From positions 1,216,864 to 1,280,863 of the forward strand of contig NZ_FXBM01000002.1 of assembly GCF_900177245.1 (NCBI RefSeq): 64,000 bases of DNA. The letters are read 5' to 3'. This stretch comes from Rathayibacter oskolensis (GTDB lineage: Bacteria; Actinomycetota; Actinomycetes; Actinomycetales; Microbacteriaceae). The stretch's first letter is position 1, and each line of letters begins with the position of its first letter. Shown here piece after piece: positions 47,094-60,760 of this stretch. The position numbers and the translations under genes are program-made. The notes under the pieces were generated by a model that made no database searches, was not told where the DNA came from, and worked only from the letters and a program-made list of their open reading frames with translations.

Positions 47094-47741
47094 ATGGATG
47101 TTCTGCTGAACAACATCGACGTGTTCGTCCCGGCTTTCGGCAACACCCTGCTGCTCTTCGCCGTCTCGCTCGTCTTCGCCCTCGTCATCGGGACCATCGT
47201 CGGAGCGATGCGCGTCTCGCCGGTCCCGATCGCCCGCGCGGTCGGCACGGTCTACGTGAACACCATCCGGAACACGCCGCTGACGCTGCTGATGTTCTTC
47301 TTCGCGTTCGGGTACCCGAAGCTCGAGCTGCCCGACGTCGACTACACGAATCTCGCGATCGCGGCTCTGAGCCTCTACACCGCGACCTACGTCGCCGAGG
47401 TCCTCCGCTCGGGCATCAACACCGTTCCGATCGGACAGGCCGAGGCGGCGCGCGCGATCGGACTCGACTTCGGTCTCACCATGACCCAGGTCGTGCTGCC
47501 GCAGGCGTTCCGCTCCGTGATCCCGCCGCTCATGAGCGTGCTGATCGCGCTGCTGAAGAACACGACCGTGGCGGCCGGCTTCTCGGTCGCCGAGGCCGGG
47601 ACCATCGTCCGCGTGCTCAACGAGCGCGGAGAGAACAGCCTTGTCGTCGTGCTCTGGGTCGCGCTGGTCTTCGTCGTCCTCGTCACCGTGCTCTCGCTCA
47701 TCCAACGTCAGCTCGAGAAGAAGTGGAGGGTCGCCCGATGA
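47094..47741 (+). CDS. gluC: Amino-acid ABC transporter permease (GluC-type)
   Basis: A 215-residue inner-membrane permease with five hydrophobic helices. The coupling loop EAARAIGLDFGLTMTQVVLP (the EAA motif that contacts the ATPase) is intact, as is the TPLTLLMFFFAFG segment of HisM/GltK-type permeases. The stop overlaps the gluD start (ATGA). Confidence 0.93.
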   Translation: MDVLLNNIDVFVPAFGNTLLLFAVSLVFALVIGTIVGAMRVSPVPIARAVGTVYVNTIRNTPLTLLMFFFAFGYPKLELPDVDYTNLAIAALSLYTATYVAEVLRSGINTVPIGQAEAARAIGLDFGLTMTQVVLPQAFRSVIPPLMSVLIALLKNTTVAAGFSVAEAGTIVRVLNERGENSLVVVLWVALVFVVLVTVLSLIQRQLEKKWRVAR

Positions 47742-48610
47742 GCTCCGTCCTCTTCGACAACCCCGGGCCCCGCGCTATCGCCCGCAACCGCGTGATCGGT
47801 GCCGTCGTCATCCTCTTCGTTGCCGCGGTCTTCGCCTTCATCCTCTGGAGGTTCGCCGAGTCGGGGCAGTTCTCCGCCGAGAAGTGGCGGGCTTTCCAGT
47901 ACCCGCTCGTCTGGCAGAGCATCGGAGCGGCCCTCGGGCAGACCCTCGCCGCCTTCGCCACGGCCGGAGTCGCCAGCATCGTGCTCGGCCTCGTGCTCGC
48001 GGTCGGCCGGCTCTCGGACCGCCGCTGGATCAACATCCCGGTGACGCTGTTCATCGAGCTGTTCCGCGCGATCCCCGTCCTCATCCTGATGATGCTGATG
48101 TACTACGGGCTCCCCTTCGCGGGTCTCAAGCTCACGCCCTACCTCGCCGTGGTCATCGCCCTGACCCTCTACAACGGCTCGGTCTTCTCCGAGATCTTCC
48201 GCGCCGGCATCGAGGCCCTCCCGCGCGGACAGAGGGAGGCGGGCTACGCGATCGGCCTGCGCAAGGCCGGCGTCATGCGCCTCATCCTCTTCCCTCAGGC
48301 GATCCGATCGATGCTGCCCGTGATCATCGCCCAGCTCGTCGTGGCCCTGAAGGACACCGCGCTCGGCTCGATCATCACCTACAACGAACTGCTCTACTAC
48401 GCGCGCTACCTCGGCAACCAGCCCAGCCTCGACAGCCCGATCATCCCGGCGGCGATCGTCATCGGCGCGATCTACATCAGCATCTGCCTGATCCTGTCGG
48501 GCATCGCGAAGTGGGTCGAGATCCGGACGAAGAGCAGCGGCCGCGGAGGCACCGGGCACCCGGCGGCGCGCGCCACGACCAACACGCAACTGCTCGCTGC
48601 CCAGGACTGA
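47738..48610 (+). CDS. gluD: Amino-acid ABC transporter permease (GluD-type)
   Basis: A 290-residue permease with an N-terminal extension of about 60 residues before the HisM-type core (FIELFRAIPVLILMMLMYYG; EAA loop EAGYAIGLRKAGVMRLILFP). The ATG overlaps gluC by 4 bp. The C-terminal 25 residues are a Ser/Gly/Thr-rich cytoplasmic tail ending in LLAAQD. The sequence GGACTGA at the stop recurs at the start of each downstream repeat unit. Confidence 0.93.
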   Translation: MSSVLFDNPGPRAIARNRVIGAVVILFVAAVFAFILWRFAESGQFSAEKWRAFQYPLVWQSIGAALGQTLAAFATAGVASIVLGLVLAVGRLSDRRWINIPVTLFIELFRAIPVLILMMLMYYGLPFAGLKLTPYLAVVIALTLYNGSVFSEIFRAGIEALPRGQREAGYAIGLRKAGVMRLILFPQAIRSMLPVIIAQLVVALKDTALGSIITYNELLYYARYLGNQPSLDSPIIPAAIVIGAIYISICLILSGIAKWVEIRTKSSGRGGTGHPAARATTNTQLLAAQD

Positions 48611-49062
48611 GTTGTCTGGTGGGTATCGCCCGAGGGCGATACCCACCGCGGTCGGCTTCCAGGGGTGGTGGGTTCCGCAGAGCGGGGTTCGGTCGGCTAC
48701 GCCGGATCGCATCCGGAGGGTGCTCCGGACTGAGTTGTCTGGTGGGTATCGCCCGAGGGCGATACCCACCGCGGTCGGCTTCCAGGGGTGGTGCGTTCCG
48801 CAGAGCGGGGTTCGGTCGGCTACGCCGGATCGCTGGCACGCGATCCGGCGGTTCGCCTTCGGCGGAGTCGGCGATCCGGAGGGTGCTCAGGACTGAGGTG
48901 TCTGGTGGGTATCGCCCGAGGGCGATATCCACCGCGGTCGGCCTTCAGGGGTGGTGCGTTCCGTAGAGCGGGGTTCGGTCGGCTACGCCGGATCGCTGGC
49001 ACGCGATCCGGCGGTTCGCCTTCGGCGGGGTCGGCGATCCGGAGGATGCTCCTCCGCGCTGA
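48604..49062 (+). repeat. Three-copy tandem repeat with a perfect palindrome, starting at the gluD stop
   Basis: Units begin with GGACTGAG at 48604, 48727 and 48890 and are 123, 163 and about 170 bp long. Each contains a palindrome with 14-nt arms GGTGGGTATCGCCC and GGGCGATACCCACC around GA (48618-48647, 48741-48770, 48904-48933; the third has one mismatch). Units two and three carry an extra 40-bp block with a second inverted repeat GCCGGATCGC/GCGATCCGGC. The first unit shares its start with the last codons of gluD. No convincing coding sequence. Confidence 0.9.
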
Positions 49063-49156
49063 GGGGGCGGCGAGGCTGCGCCCGCCTCGGCTGCCGGGTG
49101 AGTACGCCCGGAGAGGCGTGACCGGCCCTCAGGGCAGCCCGCCGGCGCGAGTGCCC

Positions 49157-49196
49157 CTGCTGGTCGGGTAGCCGCCGCAGGCGGCGTTTCGAGACC
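49157..49196 (+). repeat. Interspersed palindromic element, copy A
   Basis: Begins CTGCTGGTCGGGTAGC and ends GTTTCGAGACC, with a GCCGCC/GGCGGC stem in the middle. Motifs of the type GGTCGAGTAGC...ATCGAGACC occur repeatedly between genes in Microbacteriaceae. Confidence 0.65.
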
Positions 49197-49209
49197 GACC
49201 TGCCCGAGC

Positions 49210-49250
49210 CTGCTGGTCGAGTAGCCCCGGAGGGCGCATCGAGGCTGACC
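49210..49250 (+). repeat. Interspersed palindromic element, copy B
   Basis: CTGCTGGTCGAGTAGC followed by a CCC/GGG centre and GCATCGAGGCTGACC. A diverged second copy of the same element. Confidence 0.6.
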
Positions 49251-49332
49251 CCGCCTACGGCGGTCTCGTCGGCAGGAGCGGGCGGCTCGGGCCACGGCGG
49301 TCGACGAGCGAGGGACGGCGCGCGCCCTCGCC

Positions 49333-49338
49333 TACACT
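49333..49338 (+). promoter_or_regulatory. -10 element, probable leaderless promoter of pheS
   Basis: TACACT followed by 8 nt and the GTG at 49347. No T-box leader is seen. Confidence 0.45.
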
Positions 49339-49346
49339 GGGGGATC

Positions 49347-50387
49347 GTGTCTGACAGCAACCCGATCACCGACGAGGCCGTCACGGCCGCGGTCGACGAG
49401 GCCCTCACCGCGATCGGCGCGGCCGGCGACTCCGCTGCTCTGCGAGCCGCACGCGCCGCCCACCTCGGCGAGGGCTCGGCCCTCGCCCGCCTGAACGCGC
49501 AGATGCGCACGGTGCCCGCCGAGTCGAAGGCCGCCTCCGGCAAGCTCCTCGGGCTGGCGCGCAAGCGGGTCGGCGACGCTTACACGGCCCGCGAGGCCGA
49601 GCTGGTCGAGGCAGAGGAGGCTGCGGCGCTCGACGCCGAGCGCGTCGACGTGACCGCGGGCGCGACTTTCGTCCGCCGGGGCGCCCGGCATCCGCTCTCG
49701 CTCCTGCAGGAGTCGATCGCCGACGTGTTCGTCGGCATGGGCTGGGAGGTGGCCGAAGGGCCGGAGCTCGAGAACGAGTGGTTCAACTTCGACGCCCTCA
49801 ACTTCGACGAGGACCACCCGGCCCGCGCCATGCAGGACACGTTCTTCGTCGACCCTGTCGACTCCCACCTGGTCCTGCGCACCCACACCTCGCCGGTGCA
49901 GATCCGCTCGATGCTCGAGCGGACGCCGCCGGTCTACGTGATCGCGCCCGGACGCGTCTACCGTACCGACGAGCTCGACGCGACGCACACCCCGGTCTTC
50001 ACGCAGTTCGAGGGCCTCGCCGTCGACCGCGGACTGACGATGGCGCACCTGCGCGGCACCCTCGAGCACGTCGCCCGCATCATGTTCGGCGACGAGGCGA
50101 GGATCCGCCTCCGGCCCAACTACTTCCCCTTCACGGAGCCGAGCGCCGAGCTCGACATCTGGCACCCGACCTTCGTCGGCGGCGCCCGGTGGATCGAGTG
50201 GGGCGGCTGCGGCATGGTCAACGCCAACGTGCTGCGCGCGGCGGGGATCGATCCCGACGAGTTCTCCGGTTTCGCCTTCGGCATGGGGATCGAGCGGACC
50301 CTGATGTTCCGCAACGACGTGAAGGACATGCGCGACATGGTCGAGGGCGACGTCCGCTTCAGCAAGCAGTACGGGATGGTGATCTGA
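49347..50387 (+). CDS. pheS: Phenylalanine-tRNA ligase alpha subunit
   Basis: A 346-residue catalytic subunit. An N-terminal coiled coil for tRNA binding (residues 20-100) precedes the class II core: motif 1 HPLSLLQESIADVFVGMGW, motif 2 RVYRTDELDATHTPVFTQFE, and motif 3 GFAFGMGIERTLMF. Its stop overlaps the pheT start by 1 bp (TGATG). Confidence 0.96.
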   Translation: MSDSNPITDEAVTAAVDEALTAIGAAGDSAALRAARAAHLGEGSALARLNAQMRTVPAESKAASGKLLGLARKRVGDAYTAREAELVEAEEAAALDAERVDVTAGATFVRRGARHPLSLLQESIADVFVGMGWEVAEGPELENEWFNFDALNFDEDHPARAMQDTFFVDPVDSHLVLRTHTSPVQIRSMLERTPPVYVIAPGRVYRTDELDATHTPVFTQFEGLAVDRGLTMAHLRGTLEHVARIMFGDEARIRLRPNYFPFTEPSAELDIWHPTFVGGARWIEWGGCGMVNANVLRAAGIDPDEFSGFAFGMGIERTLMFRNDVKDMRDMVEGDVRFSKQYGMVI

Positions 50388-52918
50388 TGCGCATCCCGCT
50401 GAGCTGGCTGGGGGAGTACGTCGACCTCGAGCAGGGTGTCTCGACCGAGGCCGTGCACGCGGCGCTCGTCTCCGTGGGTCTCGAGGAGGAGGACGTCCAC
50501 CGCTTCGAGGTCACCGGACCGGTCGTCGTGGGCCAGGTCCTCGAGCTGACGCCCGAGCCGCAGAAGAACGGCAAGACCATCAACTGGTGCACGGTGCGCG
50601 TGGCTCCGGAGGGGTCGGTCGCGGCCGACGGCGGCGGCGACGTCCGCGGGATCGTCTGCGGAGCCCACAACTTCGCGGCCGGCGACAAGGTCGTCGTGTC
50701 GCTGCCCGGAGCCGTTCTGCCCGGCCCGTTCCCGATCTCGGCCCGCAAGACCTACGGGCACCTGTCCGACGGCATGATCGCGTCCAGCCGCGAGCTCGGT
50801 CTGGGCGACGACCACGACGGCATCCTCCGCCTCGCGAGCCTCGGCGTCGACCCGGAGGTGGGCACCGACGCGATCGCGCTCCTCGGGCTCGACGATGCGG
50901 CCGTCGAGGTCAACGTGACCCCCGACCGCGGCTACGCGTTCTCGATCCGCGGCATCGCGCGAGAGTACGCCCACGCGACCGGCGCCGCCTTCCGCGACCC
51001 CGCCCTCGCGGTCAGCGTCCCGGAGCGCGCGGAGTCCGCTCCGGTGTTCCCCGTCTCCCTCGAGGACGACGTGCCGATCCGCGGTCGCGACGGAGCCTCC
51101 GTCTTCGTCACGCGCGTGGTCCGCGGGGTCGACGCGACCCGCCCGACGCCGCCCTGGATGGTCGCGCGGCTGCGTCTCGCCGGCGTCCGCTCGATCTCGC
51201 TGATCGTCGACATCACCAACTACGTCATGTTCGAGCTCGGCCAGCCGCTGCACGGCTACGACCTCGAGACCCTTCAGGGCGGCATCGTCGTCCGCCGCGC
51301 GGAACCGGGCGAGACCCTCGAGACGCTCGACGGCCAGACCCGTCGCCTGCACGCCGAGGACCTCGTCATCGCCGACGCCGGTGGAGCGATCGGTCTCGCC
51401 GGAGTCATGGGCGGGGCGAGGACCGAGATCGGCGCAGAGACGACCGACGTCCTCCTCGAGGCCGCCAACTTCGATCCCGTCTCGGTCGCCAGGACCGCCC
51501 GCCGGCACAAGCTGCCGAGCGAGGCGTCGAGGCGCTTCGAGCGGGGAGTGGACCCTCTGGTCGCGCCGGTCGCCGCGGCACGCGCCGTCCAGCTGCTGGT
51601 CGAGCTCGCGGGCGGCACCGCCGACGAGCTCGGAACCGCACTCGTCGCCCCCCGGGAGGCCACGGTCATCGAGCTCCCGGACGGCTTCGTCTCGGGCCTC
51701 GTCGGGGTCGAGTACACCCCGGAGGAGATCCGCGGGGCGCTCGTCGAGATCGGGGCGGCCGTCGAGGCCGGCGGCTCCGGGCTCCTGGTCACTCCGCCGA
51801 GCTGGCGACCCGACCTCACCGACCCGTCGACGCTCGCGGAGGAGGTCGCTCGGATCACCGGGTACGACCGGATCCCCTCCGTGCTGCCCGTCGCGCCGCC
51901 CGGCCGCGGGTTGACCGACGGCCAGCGGCTGCGCCGCATCCTCGCGCAGACCCTCGCCGCGGCGGGGCTGACCGAGGTGCTGTCCTACCCGTTCCAGTCG
52001 AGGGCGTTGAACGACCGGCTCGGCTCCTCCGACGGCGCACCGCACGAGCAGATCACTCTCGCCAACCCGCTCGACGCGACGGCCGCTCAGCTGCGGATCT
52101 CGCTCCTCCCGGGTCTCGTGCAGGTCGCCGCGCGCAACCGCTCGCGCGGACTGACCGATCTCGCCCTCTACGAGATGGGCGCCGTCTTCCTGCCCGTCCC
52201 CGGTCGTCGACTGGGGTCGCCCGCGCTCCCCGCCGGCGCCGCCCGCCCGTCCGCCGAGGTCGAGGAGGCGCTGAACGCCGGCATCCCGCCGCAGCCGCTG
52301 CACGTCGGCGCACTGCTCACCGGTGCCGCGATCGAGCGGCAGCCCGGCGTCGCCGCCCGCGACTTCGACTGGCGTGACGCGCTCGATGTGGTCCGCGAGG
52401 TCTCGGCCGCGACCGGAGTCGACCTGGTCATCCGCCAGGGGGCGCACTCCGCTCTCCACCCCGGCCGCACCGCCGAGGTGCTGCTCGAGGGTGCCGTCAT
52501 CGGCCACGCCGGCGAGCTGCTGCCCTCGCTCGCCCGCGATCTCGACCTGCCGAGCCGAGTGGCCGTCGTCGAGCTCGACCTCGACCCGGTCATCGCCCGC
52601 GCCGGCGGTGTCGTCGTCGCGAGAGCGGTCGGCGCGCTTCCCGCCGCCACCCAGGATCTCTCGCTGGTCGTCGGGGTCGACGTGCCGGCGGGCGACGTCG
52701 CGGCGGCGGTCGGCGAGGGAGCGGGGGAGCTGCTCGAGGCGATCCGCCTCGTCGACGACTACCGGGGCGCGGGGCTCGGCGCCGGCACCAAGTCGCTGAC
52801 CTTCGCCCTCCGCTTCCGCGCGCCCGATCGCACGCTCACCGCCGCCGAGGCGACGGCCGCCAAGGAGAGCGGAGTCGCGGTCGCCGGTGCGCGCTTCGGC
52901 GCCCACCTGCGCGAGTGA
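50387..52918 (+). CDS. pheT: Phenylalanine-tRNA ligase beta subunit
   Basis: An 843-residue subunit with the tRNA-binding EMAP-like domain (residues 45-160), B3/B4 editing domain (VNVTPDRGYAFSIRGIAREY; ITNYVMFELGQPLHGYD), the B5 domain (about 400-480) and the C-terminal anticodon-binding ferredoxin fold (LVDDYRGAGLGAGTKSLTFA). Start at the ATG overlapping pheS. Confidence 0.96.
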   Translation: MRIPLSWLGEYVDLEQGVSTEAVHAALVSVGLEEEDVHRFEVTGPVVVGQVLELTPEPQKNGKTINWCTVRVAPEGSVAADGGGDVRGIVCGAHNFAAGDKVVVSLPGAVLPGPFPISARKTYGHLSDGMIASSRELGLGDDHDGILRLASLGVDPEVGTDAIALLGLDDAAVEVNVTPDRGYAFSIRGIAREYAHATGAAFRDPALAVSVPERAESAPVFPVSLEDDVPIRGRDGASVFVTRVVRGVDATRPTPPWMVARLRLAGVRSISLIVDITNYVMFELGQPLHGYDLETLQGGIVVRRAEPGETLETLDGQTRRLHAEDLVIADAGGAIGLAGVMGGARTEIGAETTDVLLEAANFDPVSVARTARRHKLPSEASRRFERGVDPLVAPVAAARAVQLLVELAGGTADELGTALVAPREATVIELPDGFVSGLVGVEYTPEEIRGALVEIGAAVEAGGSGLLVTPPSWRPDLTDPSTLAEEVARITGYDRIPSVLPVAPPGRGLTDGQRLRRILAQTLAAAGLTEVLSYPFQSRALNDRLGSSDGAPHEQITLANPLDATAAQLRISLLPGLVQVAARNRSRGLTDLALYEMGAVFLPVPGRRLGSPALPAGAARPSAEVEEALNAGIPPQPLHVGALLTGAAIERQPGVAARDFDWRDALDVVREVSAATGVDLVIRQGAHSALHPGRTAEVLLEGAVIGHAGELLPSLARDLDLPSRVAVVELDLDPVIARAGGVVVARAVGALPAATQDLSLVVGVDVPAGDVAAAVGEGAGELLEAIRLVDDYRGAGLGAGTKSLTFALRFRAPDRTLTAAEATAAKESGVAVAGARFGAHLRE

Positions 52919-52983
52919 GGTCTCGGCCGCCCGGGGACGCTCCGGCGGCCGCTCCTCCGACGGAGTCGAGTCCGCGCACGGAC

Positions 52984-52989
52984 TAGGCT
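52984..52989 (+). promoter_or_regulatory. -10 element, probable leaderless promoter of argC
   Basis: TAGGCT followed by 7 nt and the ATG at 52997. No convincing ARG box (ArgR operator) is seen upstream. Confidence 0.5.
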
Positions 52990-52996
52990 CTCGGGC

Positions 52997-54046
52997 ATGA
53001 CTTTTTCCGTGGCGGTGGCCGGAGCGAGCGGGTACGCGGGCGGCGAGCTGCTGCGCCTGCTCGCCGATCACCCCGAGTTCGAGGTGCGGACGGTGACGGC
53101 GCACTACAACGCCGGGCAGCCGCTCGTCGCGGTCCAGCCGCACCTGCGCTCCCTCCGCGATCTCGTCCTCGTCGACACCACGACCGAGAACCTGGCGGGC
53201 CACGACGTCGTCTTCCTGGCGCTGCCGCACGGCAGGTCGGGCGAGATCACGGCGACGCTCCCCGAGGACGTGCTCGTCGTCGACTGCGGCGCCGATCACC
53301 GGCTGACCGACGAGCAGGACTGGGCCGACTACTACGGGGGCGACTTCGCCGGCGCCTGGCCCTACGGTCTGCCGGAGCTCCTCCTCGGCGGAGGAGGGCG
53401 CAAGCAGCGCGAGGCGCTCGAGGGCGCCCGTCGCATCGCGGTCCCCGGGTGCAACGTCACCGCGATCACTCTCGCTCTCGCCCCCGGACTCCACGCCGGA
53501 GTCATCGAGCCGGGCGACCTGGTCTCGGTGCTGGCCGTCGGCCCCTCCGGTGCCGGCAAGAGCCTCCGCACCGATCTGCTCGCGAGCGAGCTGCTCGGCT
53601 CGGCGCATGCCTACGGTGTCGGAGGCGGTCACCGGCACAACCCCGAGATCCGGCAGAACCTGGCGCTCGCGGGAGCCGGACCGGTCTCGATCACGTTCAC
53701 TCCGGTCCTCGTCCCGATGTCGCGGGGCATCCTCGCGACGTCGACCGCCCGCCTGGCACCCGGAGTCTCCGCGCACGACGTGCGGGCCGCCTGGGAGGCC
53801 GCCTACGCCGACGAGCCGTTCGTGCAGCTCCTCCCCGACGGATCCTTCCCCCGCACGGCCGATGTCGTCGGCGCCAACACCGCGCTCATCGGGCTCGCGG
53901 TCGACGAGCGGGCGCGCAGGGTCGTCGTCGTCACCGCGATCGACAACCTCGTGAAGGGCACGGCGGGCGCCGCGATCCAGTCGACCAACATCGCCCTGGG
54001 TCTCCCCGAGACTCTCGGCCTCAGCGTGAACGGAGTCGCGCCGTGA
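52997..54046 (+). CDS. argC: N-acetyl-gamma-glutamyl-phosphate reductase
   Basis: A 349-residue NADPH enzyme, third step of arginine synthesis. Rossmann motif [19 protein letters not shown]; catalytic Cys in [14 protein letters not shown]-terminal [19 protein letters not shown]. It opens the arg cluster and overlaps argJ by 4 bp. Confidence 0.96.
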   Translation: MTFSVAVAGASGYAGGELLRLLADHPEFEVRTVTAHYNAGQPLVAVQPHLRSLRDLVLVDTTTENLAGHDVVFLALPHGRSGEITATLPEDVLVVDCGADHRLTDEQDWADYYGGDFAGAWPYGLPELLLGGGGRKQREALEGARRIAVPGCNVTAITLALAPGLHAGVIEPGDLVSVLAVGPSGAGKSLRTDLLASELLGSAHAYGVGGGHRHNPEIRQNLALAGAGPVSITFTPVLVPMSRGILATSTARLAPGVSAHDVRAAWEAAYADEPFVQLLPDGSFPRTADVVGANTALIGLAVDERARRVVVVTAIDNLVKGTAGAAIQSTNIALGLPETLGLSVNGVAP

Positions 54047-55209
54047 GCGTCACCGCCGCAGCAGGGTTCGAGGCGGCCGGCGTGGTCGCCGGTCTCAAGT
54101 CGACCGGCGCGCGCGACATCGCCCTCCTCCGCAACCTCGGTCCTCTGCAGAACGCAGCCGCCGTGTTCACCAGCAACCGCTGCAAGGCGAATCCGGTGCT
54201 CTGGAGCGAGCAGGTGATCCGCGACGGTGTCGTCTCGGCGATCGTGCTCAACTCCGGTGGAGCCAACTGCTACACGGGCGCCGCGGGCTTCCAGGTGACC
54301 CACAGCACGGCCGAGCTGGTCGGCGAGCTGCTCGAGGTCTCGGCCGGCGACGTCCTGGTGTGCTCGACGGGGCTGATCGGCGATCAGCTCGATCTGGGCA
54401 GGATCACGAGCGGCGTGAGGGAGGCGGCGGCGTCGCTCGCCGGAGCCACCGGGCCCGACGACGGCGAGGCCGCCGCGCGCGCGATCATGACGACCGACAC
54501 GGTTCCCAAGCAGGCGGTCGTCCGGCACGAGCAGGGCTGGTCGATCGGCGGCATGGCCAAGGGCGCGGGCATGCTCGCGCCTGGTCTCGCGACCATGCTC
54601 GTGGTGATCACGACCGACGCGGCGCTCGACTCCGCCGAGCTCGATGCGGCTCTGCGCGCTGCGACCCGCGTGACCTTCGACCGGCTCGACTCCGACGGCT
54701 GCATGTCGACCAACGACACGGTCGCACTCCTGGCGAGCGGGGCGAGCGGTGTGCGGCCGGAGGTCGACGCCTTCGCGGACGCGCTCACCGAGGTGTGCCG
54801 CGACCTCACCCTGCAGCTGCAGGCCGACGCCGAGGGCGCGGCGCACGACGTGGCGATCCGCGTCGTCCACGCCGCCTCCGAGGACGAGGCCGTCGTCGTC
54901 GCCCGCGCCGTCTCGAGGAGCAACCTCTTCAAGGCCGCGATCTTCGGCAACGATCCCAACTGGGGACGGGTCCTCGCGGCCGTCGGCACGACCGATGCCG
55001 AGTTCGACCCCTACGGCATCGACGTCGCGATGAACGGCGTGCAGGTGTGCCGGGCCGGCGAGCCGCACGAGAGCCGCGACCTGGTCGATCTGGCGCCCCG
55101 GAAGGTGTCGGTCGACATCGACCTGCACGCCGGCGACGCGACCGCGACCATCTGGACGAACGACCTCACGCACGACTACGTGCACGAGAACTCGGCCTAC
55201 TCGAGCTGA
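54043..55209 (+). CDS. argJ: Bifunctional ornithine acetyltransferase / N-acetylglutamate synthase
   Basis: A 388-residue self-processing enzyme that recycles the acetyl group. The autocleavage site is before the Thr of [12 protein letters not shown], giving two chains; the flanking GGMAKGAGM motif is conserved. [20 protein letters not shown] is typical. GTG start overlapping argC. Confidence 0.96.
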   Translation: MSVTAAAGFEAAGVVAGLKSTGARDIALLRNLGPLQNAAAVFTSNRCKANPVLWSEQVIRDGVVSAIVLNSGGANCYTGAAGFQVTHSTAELVGELLEVSAGDVLVCSTGLIGDQLDLGRITSGVREAAASLAGATGPDDGEAAARAIMTTDTVPKQAVVRHEQGWSIGGMAKGAGMLAPGLATMLVVITTDAALDSAELDAALRAATRVTFDRLDSDGCMSTNDTVALLASGASGVRPEVDAFADALTEVCRDLTLQLQADAEGAAHDVAIRVVHAASEDEAVVVARAVSRSNLFKAAIFGNDPNWGRVLAAVGTTDAEFDPYGIDVAMNGVQVCRAGEPHESRDLVDLAPRKVSVDIDLHAGDATATIWTNDLTHDYVHENSAYSS

Positions 55210-55216
55210 GGACGGG

Positions 55217-56167
55217 ATGAGCGACGAGAAGCCCACCGAGGCCGAGAGACTGGCGATGCGGGATGCGGCGGCCGTGAAGGCCGAGACGCTGATCGAGGCG
55301 CTGCCGTGGCTGCAGCGCTTCCACGGGCGCACGATGGTGATCAAGTTCGGCGGCAACGCCATGGTGTCGGAGGAGCTGCAGCGCGCCTTCGCCCAGGACA
55401 TCGTCTACCTCCGCTACGCCGGGATCCGGCCCGTTGTCGTGCACGGTGGAGGTCCGCAGATCACGAAGATGCTCGACCGGCTCGGCATCGAGAGCGAGTT
55501 CCGGGGCGGCTACCGCGTGACCAGCCCCGAGGCGATGGAGGTCGTGCGGATGGTGCTCACCGGCAGCATCAGCCGCGACATCGTCCGGCGCATCAACGAG
55601 CACGGGCCTCTGGCGGCGGGCATCTCGGGCGAGGACGCCGGGCTGTTCGTCGGGCGCCGCCGTGGAGTGGTCATCGACGGCGTCGAGCACGACCTCGGGC
55701 TCGTGGGAGACGTGATCGCGGTCGACCCGGCAGCGGTCCTGGCGCAGCTCGAGGCGGGGCGGATCCCGGTCGTCTCGTCGATCGCGCCCGACTCCGACGA
55801 CCCGACCCGGTCGCTGAACGTCAACGCCGACGCCGCCGCGGCGGCACTGGCGGTCGCTCTCGGCGCCGAGAAGCTCGTCATCCTCACCGATGTGGCGGGC
55901 CTGTACGCCGACTGGCCGAACCGCGACTCGCTCGTCTCGCACATCTCCTCGGCAGAGCTGACCACCCTGCTGCCCTCGCTCGAATCCGGGATGATCCCCA
56001 AGATGACCGCCTGCCTCGACGCCGTGCTCGGCGGGGTGCCGAAGGCGGCCATCATCGACGGCCGGATCCCGCACTCGATCCTGCTCGAGGTCTTCACCTC
56101 GGAGGGGGTCGGCACCGAGGTCGTCGCGTCCGCAGCGCTGGATCGGGAGCGAATGTCGGGCCGCTGA
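55217..56167 (+). CDS. argB: Acetylglutamate kinase
   Basis: A 316-residue amino-acid kinase. Substrate loops [15 protein letters not shown] and [14 protein letters not shown] and the [17 protein letters not shown] nucleotide region are intact, as is [20 protein letters not shown]. Arginine feedback sites of hexameric forms cannot be judged by eye. The ATG follows the argJ stop by 7 bp. Confidence 0.96.
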   Translation: MSDEKPTEAERLAMRDAAAVKAETLIEALPWLQRFHGRTMVIKFGGNAMVSEELQRAFAQDIVYLRYAGIRPVVVHGGGPQITKMLDRLGIESEFRGGYRVTSPEAMEVVRMVLTGSISRDIVRRINEHGPLAAGISGEDAGLFVGRRRGVVIDGVEHDLGLVGDVIAVDPAAVLAQLEAGRIPVVSSIAPDSDDPTRSLNVNADAAAAALAVALGAEKLVILTDVAGLYADWPNRDSLVSHISSAELTTLLPSLESGMIPKMTACLDAVLGGVPKAAIIDGRIPHSILLEVFTSEGVGTEVVASAALDRERMSGR

Positions 56168-56261
56168 TCCGCAGCGGCCCCGGCTCCGAGCGCCCTCCCG
56201 CAGAGGGTCGGCGCACCGACGGCCCACGAGGCCGGACCGCTCCGATCGAAAGGCTCGACAG

Positions 56262-60123
<3,862 letters not shown>

Positions 60124-60127
<4 letters not shown>

Positions 60128-60760
60128 CACCGGCGCACACCGTCCCGGATCTGTCGCGATCGGCGCTCGACGTCGCTCCGGAGCTGCTGGGCTGCACGCT
60201 CCTGCACCGGACGGCGGACGGAGTCGTCGGGGTGCGCCTCACCGAGGTCGAGGCCTATCTCGGCCCCGGCGAGGACCCGGGCTCGCACAGCTACCGCGGA
60301 CCGACCCCCCGCACCGCGCCGATGTTCGGTCCCCCCCGGGAGCGTCTACGCGTACTTCACCTACGGGATGCACACCTGCCTCAACCTCGTCTGCTCCCCG
60401 GAGGGCACAGCCTCGGCGGTGCTGCTGCGCGCGGGGGAGATCGTGGTCGGCGCGCCCCTCGCGCTGACCCGCCGGGGCGAGGTCCCTCTGCGCGATCTCG
60501 CGAGGGGGCCGGCCCGGCTCGCGAAAGCGCTCGGCGTCGTGCTCTCGGAGTCGGGCGATCCGATGGACCGGGCCTTCGAGCTGCTCCCGGCCGACCGCCC
60601 GGTCGTGGTCGCCTCGTCGGTGAGGACGGGAGTGTCGGGCGCGGGCGGCGGAGTCGAGTACCCCTGGCGCTTCCACGTCGCGGGCGACCCGACGGTGTCG
60701 CCGTACCGCCGCGCCGTCCCTCGTCGCCGTCCGTCGCCGGGGGCTCAGCCGGCGAGGTAG
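60124..60760 (+). pseudogene. mpg: 3-methyladenine DNA glycosylase, frameshifted
   Basis: The two halves of an AAG-type glycosylase lie in different frames. The first half ([51 protein letters not shown]) breaks at a run of seven C at 60331-60337; from there the other frame continues [20 protein letters not shown] to [13 protein letters not shown]. Six C would restore one protein of about 211 residues with the catalytic Glu (EVEAY) and Tyr/His motif. It may be a real mutation, slippage (phase) tract or sequencing error. No ATG/GTG/TTG fits the start; CTG at 60124 overlaps the upstream stop (CTGA). Confidence 0.85.

Larger units (their letters stand above)
49063..49346. other. Intergenic region before pheS
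   Basis: About 284 bp with no gene. It holds two copies of an interspersed palindromic element (next two entries) and the pheS promoter. Confidence 0.6.

Noticed and set aside
48612-48896. Repeat-encoded peptide (SGGYRPRAIPTAVGFQGW) in the gluD-downstream region
   Set aside because: Both strands stay open across the palindromes because of composition; units two and three are out of frame by length and there is no ribosome binding site.
48604-49062. CRISPR array in the repeat region after gluD
   Set aside because: Units are long, adjacent and include conserved rather than unique spacers; no cas genes are near.
50120-53776. Minus-strand open frame of about 1200 codons opposite pheT and argC
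   Set aside because: Same antisense artefact; the plus strand encodes PheT and ArgC with all motifs.
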